From Ornithodoros turicata (taxonomy: Eukaryota; Arthropoda; Arachnida; Ixodida; Argasidae), in contig NC_088206.1 in NCBI RefSeq assembly GCF_037126465.1, positions 67,831,687 to 67,895,686 of the forward strand: 64,000 nt of DNA, read 5' to 3'. This document shows positions 34,965 through 46,100 of this stretch, one piece after another; the first letter of the stretch is position 1; each line of letters begins with the position of its first letter. The notes below the pieces were generated by a model, which was given only the letters and a program-made list of their open reading frames with translations, ran no database searches and was not told the origin of the DNA. The translations under genes were made by a program, and so were the position numbers.

Positions 34965-35145
34965 GCAGGTGGTGGTGGTGGTGGTGGTGATAGGGCTTGC
35001 CGTTGACGGCCTCACGTATGTGGGCAACGTCACGACTCACGCCCTGGGGGAATGTGCGTCCTGGGCCGACTTCTAGGGGAACTGTGCCGACATATGTCTG
35101 AAAGCGTCTGAGGAAAACCCAGGAAAAACCCCAGACAGCATGCAG
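34965..35145 (-). mobile_element. 5'-truncated SINE copy
   Basis: On the minus strand this matches the body of the SINE at 13731 (ACATATGTCGGCACAGTTCC, then TGACGTTGCCCACATA) and ends in a CAC-rich tail. The tRNA head is missing. Confidence 0.7.
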
Positions 35146-35934
35146 CAGAGCCTGGTTTCCTGTTGACTTGCAGCAAAGAAGCGTACAGCGAATCCCAAGA
35201 CCCTGGCTTGCGCTTTAGATTTTTATATCCACTTTTCCAATTTTTCCCGCAGTTCACAAAAGGACAAAGATAAAGCACTTTGCGGCTGGGCCCAATATTC
35301 TCAGTAACAAACTTCAGTTCTGGCATAACGTGGGGACGGCTGACGCCAATGGAAACAAAAGTACAAAGACAAGTCTGAGTCCTGCGTATACCCTGCATTT
35401 TGGGGTTCAGGTCAATGAACGTGACAGGTCAATGTTTACTGGGAAGCACGGTCATAATATTTTCCCTCACGTCTGTCAGTAAAAGAATAGAATAAATTGA
35501 TAAGGGTTGGGGCCAATGAACAGAACACGACAAAGACAAGTTTTAAGCAAACCACGGTTCTTTGTAAGTTGAGGTAAATATTCTTGGTAACAAGCATCTG
35601 TTCTGGCATAGCGTGTTGACGGCGCTTCGGACCCATGAACATAAAAGCGCAAAGGAAACTTTAAGCCCTGGAGGGGGACTGGCCGCTGTAACCTACAGCA
35701 CAATCTCAGGTTTTTCTCGCTTACTTGTGTGTGCGTGTGTGGTAAAAAGAGAGAAAACAGAAAAATCTTCACTGTTACCGGGCATATTGCTTTCTAACTT
35801 AAGCTACAGGGCAACTGTTCTGCAATGAACACGGTAATGCATAGGCCTTTTCTGACGTGATCCGGTGATCCGGGGATCCACTTTGACTCGATTGATCTGT
35901 TGATCGGGTTGGATCACTTGGTTTTCCTGTCACG

Positions 35935-36430
35935 TGACCTGTTGGATCTCTTGACTGGGTTGGGACTCTTGACTGGGTGGGAACTCTTGCCGGGTGTGGA
36001 GTTGTTGACCGGTGTGGAGCTCTTGGCCGATGTGGAGTTCTTGACCGGTGTGGAGTTCTTGACCGGTGTGGAGTTCTTGACCGGTGTGGAGTTGTTGACC
36101 GGTGTGGAGTTCTTGACCGGTGTGGAGCTCTTGACCGGTGTGGAGCTCTTGACCGGTGTGGAGCTCTTGACCGGGCTGAGGCTCTTGACCGGGTCGAAGC
36201 TCTTGACCAGCTCGAAGCACTTGACCGAGTCGAGGCTCTTGACCGGGTTGGGGCTCTTGACCGGGTTGGGGCTCTTGACCGGGTTGAAGCACTTGACCGG
36301 TGTGGAGCTCTTGACCGGTGTGGAGCTCTTGACCGGTGTGGAGCTCTTGACCGGTGTGGAGCTCTTGACCAGGTTGAAGCTCTTGACCGGGGAACTCTTA
36401 ACAGGGTTGGAACTCTTGACTCGTTGGATC
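35935..36430. repeat. 18-bp minisatellite, about 27 units
   Basis: The unit is CTTGACCGGTGTGGAGCT with variants (CCGGGTTGGGGCT, CCGAGTCGAGGCT). Because 18 is a multiple of three, several frames stay open through it on both strands, the longest about 255 codons on the minus strand. I treat these as by-products. The array abuts the breakpoint of the segmental copy starting near 36490. Confidence 0.85.
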
Positions 36431-37271
36431 TCTTGACCAGAAGCGGGTCTCGACCAAAGATGCCAAGAGCTTGGTAGCGAGATACAAGTAGATCAGATAC
36501 TTCGCCGCACGCAAAAGAACCATTGGGATGGCAAAATAAATACACAGGGCGACCAGTGTATAGCATTGGCCATTATCATACTAGTGTTCTCGCGGCTTAG
36601 ACAGACGCATTAATATCATCTCTCTCGATTAAACCTAAGTATCAGAACTTCTCTCAGTATCATCTCTCGTACTCGACGCGTAACCCGGCATCAGTTTCGC
36701 TGAAAAAATAATGGCATTCGTGCATTAGTTAACAACAACTGCACCGACAAATAAATAAGTGCTCAGTCGATCTCGAGAGTTTGGAGACAATACAACCAAA
36801 TGCAAATGTAGTCCATTACGTTTAATGTGAACAATCGTACTTCATATAGCACATCTGCTGGGAGACAGCTAGGATCATTTTACTTCAGCGAGTGGGTCCT
36901 GTCATAACCTGGAAATTTTAATGTCTATAGGCAGGCGGAGTGGCACGAGCCTCGCAAATAATGGAATTGGAATGGAATGGAATTGGAATAATGGAATGCG
37001 ATCCCATTGGTATTAGAAAACCATCACTTTTCGTGCTGTGCGGTACGAGCACAATTCAATTCTTGTTTCCTGCCGACTACATCGACATCGACAACATCGA
37101 ATCACTGCAGATGCGTTCGTCGAAGCACGCTCCTCTTCCAAGGAACTTGATAAAATATGTTCTCATGTGTCAAGCAGAACCCTGCAACCTTTCCTGTCGA
37201 CTAATTGCACCGACTGCCTGACGTACATTTTAGTACAGTTCAAGGGGGTCGTTTTCATAAAATAATCTTAC

Positions 37272-39213
37272 AGTATTTGACGCTTTCGCAGTTTGCAGAA
37301 GACGAGAAATTAGCGTGGCGAACACACCGTTCACCTCTGGAGCAGTCTGAATCCTGTAATAATGAGAAGAACAGTAGAGATTGACGTAGGTAACAGCTCA
37401 ACACAGGAAAAGAAGATTACGAGAAACAACGTGAGAAAACCGTAAACAAATACTTGCAAGTGACTCCCCTTCTGTAGCCAACTTATAGTCAGCCACAGAC
37501 GCCTATTTAACAGCATAGCACTTTTATTTTTCATTTTTGCACTCTCAGCTGGTTTTAAAGCAATGTAAAACAGCACAAAGACAGAAACAGATACTAAATG
37601 AGCTGCAACAGTTCATTTCAAGCTGTCACGAAAAAAATGTCAAATGCACTTATTTGCACTGATGTCATCCAGTATTCCAATTTTTACAGCAAAGGGAGTA
37701 ATAGACACAGAAAAATGCCATCAAGAATATCGAAGCTTGTGAAGTTTTGATATTCACTGCTACAATCTAATTTAAAAGGCGGTAGTTCACACAAAAGCCA
37801 ACGGGCAGAGCTACCATGTACCCGACAGATGTTTGCTATCCAGACAGATCCCAGTCGCAAACGAGTCATGGTAAGCGTTTCTGCCAATGAGGAAGCGTGC
37901 GAGAAGTCACATGCTTACAGACTACCAATAGCAGTGACCGGAGCTATGATGTCAGAGCCCAAGAGCTTAATCAGAGCTTAATCTCGCCAAGAATGACACG
38001 TAGACAAGTAGAAAAAAAAAACCTTTTTTTTTTCGTCAACACTCTGCAGCCGTGTTCAACGTAAGAAGGAAAAGGAATCTAGTCTGTCAACTACATACGC
38101 TGCTGGAGATAATGAAAAGCACTTGTGTGCCAGAAGAAATACTGCATAGAAATACTCCATACCATGAGCCATCAGTAGACGGGGTGCACTTTCTGCCGCA
38201 GCGTAGTGCCACGTTACCAGTCTTAACAGTCAATACGGAAACGGAGTGAGTACGATGGATTACATTATCTGGCGCAAGCAGGGAGCGTGACCTGGCTGTG
38301 TCCACCCGTTCACGCCAAAACCGCACCAACGTAACAACAACAGTTCAACGGTTGAACGACACGGATTGGATCGGATTGGATGATGATGATGATGATGATA
38401 CTGATGATCTCTTTGGTGCTGTCGCTAGCGATGGCCATGCCGCCAGACAGCGACGCGGCGATGCTCCCACTTTCTCCAAGATTGTTGTCAAAGTGGTTTC
38501 AGTGTTCCTGATGGGGCCGTCTAACCCACTTTAATTCTCGTTTTATCACCAAAATATAGCCATATTGGACTAAAAGTGGACCCTGTCAAGTCTACTTGCT
38601 GGCAAAATGGAACCATTTCATTCCTTCATGGTACCCACTTCTATTCTAGAGTCACTAAATAAGCTACGCTTATTTAGTGACTCTATTCTATTCAAGTGTA
38701 GGTTTAAGGGAACCAGTCGGGAACCACTAAGTGGTTCTTAGTGGTGGCTTAGTGGTTCCCTACTGGAACCACTTGACTCTGAAGTGGGTCCTGTTCAGTC
38801 CACTTCAACCACTTTGGTAGTCAAGTGCATCCACTTGGGATTCCAGTTCCAATTTCCACCTGGGCATGTTGCTCGGAGAAGTGATGAAAGGGGTTGGGGG
38901 AGGGGGGTTTGCGAAGAGGAAGGCTGAAAATTAAAAAAAAAGGACAAAAAGGAAAGATACTCACATTTTGGCACAACGATTCAGCCGAGGCCGACGCAAC
39001 TACCACTGAAAAAAAACAAACAAGAAAAGAACGATTTCAAAAGCGTTGCGTGAAAACTACACCGGTCAGTAAAAACAGCGGCAGCGCAGACCAAATCGAC
39101 CTGCGAAGAGCTCTGTGCTAAGAAAGGACGCTTCGGTGAACTGCAACAACTGAACAAGATCACTGAACAGGCTTACCGGCACTGAAAAGAGATACTGCAA
39201 TAAAAGACCACAT
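37272..39213 (-). pseudogene. Truncated fourth member of the 20-cysteine secreted family (exons 1-3 only)
   Basis: Exon 1 (39177-39213) encodes MWSFIAVSLFSA, exon 2 (38965-39005) VVVASASAESLCQN, and exon 3 (37272-37353) a segment starting DSDCSRGERCVRH. All three frames and splice sites are intact and nearly identical to the gene at 43175-48682. Exons 4-8 are absent: similarity ends near 36490, where the minisatellite begins. It might still make a short secreted peptide, but as a family member it is broken. Confidence 0.75.
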
Positions 39214-39994
39214 CTTCTTTGGCCTGAGTAACCACACTGTCCTACCGAGCCGCGAGACTTGCCCGATGAGCAGCCAGCCAGGTTTTAACGGACAGTTGTC
39301 TTCCGGTTCCTGTGCTGTCATCCGCGGGTGTATCTTTTGCAGATTTCACCCACGCTTTGAAAGACATGCCGTTGTTTCCTCCGTCTACACGACAACGGAA
39401 ACATAAAACAAGTGCAAAGCTTTTTTTTCTTTTTTTTTTTCTCCTTCCCTTTCGGAAAAAGGTGGCGGTACTGATTTCTTATCTACGGTGTTCCAGGTTG
39501 CCAATAACTGGTTCCTGGGCAAATGCCGTCTGAATATGTCGGATTTCCACATGCGCCGAAGAGTCATAACCTGCCTCCCGTTGATGCAATTCACTAGTAC
39601 TATTATTAATCTTTCATGTTGTAGGCCAAGGGCGCAGTCCACGCCCTTCAATGCCGATGATAATTGGTAGCACCTCAAAGGCCACAGTGATCGGTCTATG
39701 ACCAACTAGTTTTGTCCACCAGGGTGTAAATATAACATGCTGATAATGATGATAATTCGAGTTAGTTCGAGTTTTTCTTCTTTTTTTTGCGCATCGACAA
39801 CAAAGGTGATAATGCGCCAAAACCTGGGTAGCGATGTGACTAGTTAAAATTAAATATAACAAGTGAGCAAGGTGTCTAAATCTGTCCATCTAAAACTACA
39901 GAACGTTTAAAATACCAATTTCTGTTAAGAAGTTAAAACAGGAAGATGTCTAAAACTGTCTATCTAAACCTACAGGAAGGGAGTTGCCTCAGCA

Positions 39995-40140
39995 CAGAAG
40001 CCGACGATATTTCGAACAGAGACTGTTCTTCTTCTGGGCACCGTCCTGATGATGATGACCTCATGATGAGGACGGTGCCCAGAAGAAGAACAGTCTCTGT
40101 TCTAAATGTCGGCGGCTTCTGTCCTGAGGCAAGTCCCTTC
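39995..40140. repeat. Palindromic repeat related to 52060-52165
   Basis: TTCGAACAGAGACTGTTCTTC and its complement surround a short centre; flanks GCCTCAGCACAGAAGCC and GGCTTCTGTCCTGAGGC extend the pairing. Confidence 0.7.
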
Positions 40141-40880
40141 CTACATCTCTACCGGTTCGCTGTATTTCTACCTATCTAAAGCTACAGAACGTTTACAATT
40201 CCAATTTCTGTTAAGGAGTTAAAAACTCTGCTATAGGGGATGATTGTCTCATCACCAAGCAATATACGGCTGTATGAAGAGGTAAATGATGTGTATAAAA
40301 CTGTCTGAAGTGAACGAAAGTTTTAACTATGCACGGTTTTAGGAAATGGACGGTCCAACAAGCCGCTCACGTTTCACGTCCATACGCACGAGAAAGTTTC
40401 CGGAGTTTTAGGGAAAACCCATCAGCCGTGGCTTGACCAAGACCCAGGCCGCCACCGCGCAAGGCTTCTGCCGTTCACCTTAAATCCCCTCGGCACGGTA
40501 CGGATAACCCCTTGGGACTGGGGGCCGTTTTTTTCTATCGATTATAAGTCATGGACGACCCAACTGACGAATCTCGTTCCTCTTGTGTTCATACCAAAGC
40601 AACGGCGCCTTCCGTCCTGTGACGGCAATTTTTTGTACCTTAGGGAAACATCCTACATCATCATCATCCGTTCATCTATGTTGTTGTTGTTGTTGTTGTA
40701 CCTTAGTACCTTCTTAACGGTCATTCGTAAACAACAGCAAAAGAACGATTTGTTTGTTTTCGTGCCTTCGTTAATTAGCGCAGATAGCAAGTGCCTGTCT
40801 AAGCTGCTTTTTGGGTTTACAAGACAGGAATTATAAACGACGAATCGTCAGAATTAATGTGGTTATGGAAGCGTGAAATA

Positions 40881-43140
40881 TATCACCCAGACAACACGAA
40901 ACGTAACTCGGACGTCCCAAAAAGATCCGAACGTCCCAGGTTCCAGAAGCCGCGTTTCTGGGACGTGTCCCTTGTAAAACGCGGATGTACTTGTTGTTGT
41001 TTTTTTGCTAAGGAAGTCCCAGAAATGTCGGTCGGCGTGCGAAGCAGCGGTGGTAGCGATCTCCTCTCTCTCTCCCTAGTTGTTGAGAGAAAGAATAAAA
41101 GAGCAGGCCCTGAAACGTCCGCGCGACAGCGGATACGAGACGCCATTTGATGAGAGTTTCCATCGCATTTCCGAGTAGAATACGTAGCACCGCTACGGTT
41201 GACATTAGTCTTTATCGTGGATGTTGTTTGTGGTAATAAATCGTGGCGTTTGTTTTCGTGATCAGGATTATGACGAATACAGACGTGTAGCTTGCTGAAA
41301 CTGATCTTTGAAACTGGCGGGAAGGCAGATTTCCGTCGACACCTTGTCCTCCATGTTGGCTGTGTGCGTGCCGGCTTAGCTTGTGAAGTACAGACGAGAG
41401 CACTGGGTGGCGAATAAAGTATGTAGCCGATTCATACATTCGAATTACATAAATGTGGTGTTATGTACTGTCCTTTAAATGAGCCATGACCTGGACGTTC
41501 TGCACAACATTTTTTGCCAACTCAGCGCGAGTGCTTGCCTATGTGGGACGGCGTTTGGTTGATGGGACAAGATTCCTGGAATACGCAACGCATGAATTGG
41601 GTGTAGATTTTGCTAATATTTAGAGTATTTTTGCTTTCTTTCCAGGCTACTTGACAGAAAGTGTGGGTGCTTCTTCGATGATGCCACCCTTGAAGAAGTT
41701 CAGCAAGCGACAATGTCATGATTGCTCCAGGCAGGTTGCCCCACGCACCACAAGTCGTCAGAGGGGGAGTGCAACGCACAGTGAATCGGGAGGAAGACAG
41801 GGATGTCTTTTGTGTGGATCGGATATTTTTTCGTATTACTTCCTGGTAGGCATTTAGTGATGGAATATTCATTGTGTGTGTTTAAAGTAGTGATCTGTGA
41901 TGAAGTAGGCCAATAGCAAGCTACGCACTTGATGCAGCCCTGGTTTTACACTCTGGTTAGTGCAGTGCGACGGACCTGAGGAAGGGACGGTTGGGCCATC
42001 GCCACCCCCAAAATCTCTCGTCACTCGCTCGCCACAGTGTCGTGTCGTGCTTAACGTTCCAGAAACATCTAACGTTCGAAAGTATCGAAAGGACGTGTGG
42101 AGCTTACCGGTGACAAATATGGTTTTTGTGGCATACTACCAGAGAAGCGCACAGCACGAGACAAGGACAGAACAGACGAAGGACAAGCGCTACTTACAAA
42201 AAAATAATAGAAAGACTTCCACGGAATATATGCAGTCACCACCACTCGAAAAACAGATCACGATCTCAGAAAATGAAGTTTTTTTTTTTTTTTGTATATG
42301 AAACCAGGAAGCAATTGCATGAGTACACTTTAATGGGGGACCGTTGTTGGTGCTTATACGGCTTTCATTCTTCTAGGGAAAATACTACGTGATGCAGTAG
42401 GTGCCAGCACCAAAATGGAGGCGCTTTGATATGCGTAAATAATGGCAGATATACTATTAAACTTCAGAAATGCCATTTAACACTGTTTGTAAATGCTTTA
42501 ATTCATTACCAGCGCTAAAAACAAACAGGTATATAATCACACGGAATGCGCACCGCAAAGTTGAGCACACAAGAACATCTATGTTGAGCTGTGTGTGCGC
42601 GTCTATGATGTGCGTGAGCACAGTTTCGTCGGCCGAAGATGAGGTTGGCAAACTGTTGAAAGTAGCCCTATGTGACGAGAGGGCTGTTCATAAATTTCTA
42701 ACCTTTAATTGATACGATGAAAGCACACCCAAAACAGTCACCGGCGTCAGAACATGATAGAAATACACTGTAGCCTATTCATAGAAGACGCGTTGTTTCT
42801 GAAGCCGACAACGGCAAACGCCAGCCTACCACATGATCTGCGGCGCTGCAGTACTATGGATAGTGCACAACCAACGTGCATGACTGCACCAGAGGTCAAA
42901 GTGCACGCAAGAAAAATTATATCCCAACAAACGAGATTTATTGTATGAATATCCATGTAACATCCCGTACTGGAGGTTCGGATATACCTGAAAAGTGTAA
43001 GGATGTCCATGGTGGATCGTGTGGATCATGCTCAACCCGTAAGCAATGTCCGCAAGAAGATCCAGAGGATATAAAATTGCGGAAGAAAGGATGTACACAG
43101 GGGATTAGTAAACACTTATTTGTTCAGTACATAGTGTAAA
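40881..43140. other. Intergenic stretch between copy A and the cysteine-rich gene
   Basis: No supported exon. A cysteine-containing frame on the plus strand at about 42990-43110 has no good acceptor and is not annotated as a gene. Confidence 0.4.
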
Positions 43141-43142
43141 CG

Positions 43143-43148
43143 TTTATT
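43143..43148 (-). terminator. Polyadenylation signal for the 43-48 kb gene
   Basis: AATAAA on the minus strand, 27 bp after the stop codon. Confidence 0.5.
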
Positions 43149-43174
43149 TCGAATGTACACATAATAAAAAAGGA

Positions 43175-46100
43175 CTATCTTCTTGGCGAAGGTCCAGTGA
43201 GTGCAGTGGTTTCAGACGCGCAAGGGACGCAGGTATAGGAGTTGCCTTGGACGAAGACCATGCTACGAGGTGGACAAGGAACTCGAGGATCCCTCTTCAC
43301 GCCTACAAATTACACAATATTCCTGATGTACACTCGTGTTACTGCACATTACAGTCGCAAGGCATGCCTTTTCATTTACTGTATAGCAAAAAAAAAGTAC
43401 TGTATGATATAGCAGAACGCATACGGTACATAGAATAAATCGAATACATTTGAGATCTTTAAAGCGGTAACTGTGTAGGTACCACCAACGTTGACAGCCG
43501 TGGTCTGTAATAGTTATGGTGAGAGAGAGAAATAGGTACCTATGCAGCTACTGGAAGGTAGGAGGAGTCATAAGGAATGTTAGGAATTAGTGTAACTCAC
43601 ATTTCGCAACATGGGTACCATAGCAGGGACACTTGATGCATACAAGACCTGTGGCTTCGTAGCCACAAAGCTCGTTGGACCTGCACGCGGTAGCCTGAAG
43701 AAAGAAACGAAACTCAATACGATAACAAAAGAGGCAGAAGGTATTAGCGTAATGAAGAAAGATTATTACCACGCTCCAACCGCATCTGCTGTTGCGGTTT
43801 TCAATATAATTGCCTGCAGACAAGAAGAAAAAGACATAACTATGCGAAACTATTGAAAGCTGGAGCATCCACTGGGCGCTTTCGTGTTTGGTACGAAAAT
43901 AACAAAGACGGTTAAGAGCATCAACTGTTTACTATATACTAGGGGTGTGCGAATCGAATATCGAATCGAATGAGGGAAAAAATTCCGAATACCAAATCGA
44001 ACATTAGTGCAAAATTTACAATATGTGACTTTCGCACTAAAAATTTCCGTTTTGTAGCCCATGGCTTTAGTGTAATTTTTCTGGCATTAACTGTCACAAG
44101 AGAGACATGCAATTCTTCTGTTTAAAGCCCCTACTCTTTAACTTTACATGAGAGTGGTTCCTGCTTTTCAGGTGAGCGTACACTTACTGGAGTAGTGGAG
44201 TGGCTACCTTCATTTCAAAATTTTGTCAGGCAGTAGCATGTTATACGGATGAGGCTGTAATTGTTTCAGACAACCACAGGCCATTTGTGAAACAAACGAA
44301 TTGGAACCCTGCCTCAGCTTTGCCATGAGCACCTTTTAGTTTCTTTGCACTCGTCCTAGGAAGTTACACTACTGAGATTTTTGACGTAAAGGACATCTTT
44401 AAGAAACCCTTCTTGTTCCTTGGGCTGTAGTCATTATTCAAAAGTCCTAACTTTTTTAAGGCAACCTCACAGACATCAAGTCAAAGTCCCTCGTCGGCAC
44501 TGCTAAACTGCATGTGGGAGGGGCGGTGCCCCTTCCACAGACGATGTCTAGAAAACCAACTTTGGATAACGTTATCTTGAACTAAACACCGTCCGGCCTG
44601 TGTTGGTCCGGTAGCAAGGGCAATTTCGTAAAGAAGGCTTCACCTCACGCACAAAAGCATCAGGTGAAGCCAACTTTCGGATTGTGTCGCTCATATTCGT
44701 GGAATAGTCGAATATTCGCAGACCCCTACTACATACACATTAAAAACAAGACCTCCGTGCAGTAGGTTGCACTTCTTGAGGTTTGAAGACCTGTTACAAG
44801 TGGCGAAGGATATATAAAAAAATCAAGTCAAATGGTACAAGAGAAAAGGGTGAGGGTGAAGAGAAAAACAAATGTAATACTACAAGTATAAACAAAAGCA
44901 AAACGCAATCCATAGGAGGTGGAAGGACAAGGACAGACATACAGAGGGGTCGGAGGTGGACGTGAAGGAAACCGATGCACATCCAATGAATAGGCACAAC
45001 AGCCAGTTGGCAAAAAGAGCTTTACAATGCGTACGGTGAATTAGGGCTCAAGGGCGAAGGATTGAGGACACGGAGCCATCAATGTGTTCTGTGTCCTCAA
45101 TCCTTCGCCTTTGAGCCCCAATTCACCGTCCCCATTTTAAAGCTCTTTTTGCCAACTGGCTGTTGTGCCTATTCACGTGATGTGCATCGGTTTCCTTCAC
45201 GTCCACCTCCGACCCCTCTGTATGTCTGTCCTTGTCCAGCCACCTCCTATTGATTGCCTTTGTTTATATTTGTATTGCATTTGTTTGTATTTCTCTTCAC
45301 CCTCACACTTTTCTCTTGTACCATGATACTTGTACTTGTTTGATATATCCTTCACCACTTGTAACAGGTCCTTAAACCTGAAGAAGTGCAGCCTACTGCA
45401 CGAAAGTCTCGTTTTTAATGTGTACAGTAAAACCTCCAAAGTCGGACACCTCCTTACCTCGGACAACTCCCCATGTCGGACAAGATTTCATTGCACGGGC
45501 AGGCTCCCATTGAAACTACACGGGGACGAAATTCTCTATGTCGGACACCTCCCTATCTCGTAAGTAGGACAGGGTTTTCCCTGCTAAGTCGGACAAAACC
45601 CTGGCCAAATTACCGGCCCATATTGGCCCATCTTTGCACCAAAAATACCCAAAACGAGCCAGTGGCCTTGACTTTCGCCCTTTTTTTTCCCTATACTGGT
45701 CTCAGAATTTTGTTGCTTTAGTTTTTCTGAGTCCAAAAACAAGTGCTGTCAGTGTACATCGTAATTCTTTGTGTGAGCACTTGTCTTCGGTTTGTCTAGA
45801 GCCTTTGAACGTACAATGCACCGAAGCAACGAAAAGTGGGCTGACGCTTCAGAGACAAGTCATCGCTGCTCAAAAAGCTCCAGAGGTAATGCCATTGAGT
45901 GGAATCTGAACAGAATTGAATCTACTAAAATCAGTAATAATTATCAGTGAACAGTGGGTAGAGGTACCACTGCCACCAGGTACCACTATTAGGCACCACC
46001 ACCAGGTACCACTCAGGACCATAAATTGAAGAAGGGGGACATTTCTGGCAACACAGCTGTGATCTTTTCCATTTTTTGTTTCCCTCATATTCTGTAACTC

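Larger units (their letters stand above)
36490..40880. repeat. Segmental duplication, copy A
   Basis: This block matches 46940-50245 in the same orientation across non-coding and coding parts. Examples are the start (CTTCGCCGCACGCAAAAGAA), the three 5' exons of the cysteine-rich gene, GGTTGCCAATAACTGGTTCC near 39495, and the GCGCAGATAGCAAG end near 40780. Length differences come from local insertions and deletions. Confidence 0.8.

Noticed and set aside
35799..36566. A 255-codon minus-strand repeat protein.
   Set aside because: The frame follows from the 18-bp unit. Its non-repetitive N-terminal part lies in segmental-duplication sequence whose partner copy (46824-47015) does not keep the same continuation.
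40030..40080. CTGATGA word within a palindrome, considered as a hammerhead ribozyme.
   Set aside because: The GAAA core and a third stem are not present in the right place.
42956..43139. Plus-strand cysteine-containing frame (CKDVHGGSCGSCSTRKQC) just downstream of a cluster gene.
   Set aside because: It has no polypyrimidine acceptor, no signal exon and no match to the cluster exons on either strand.
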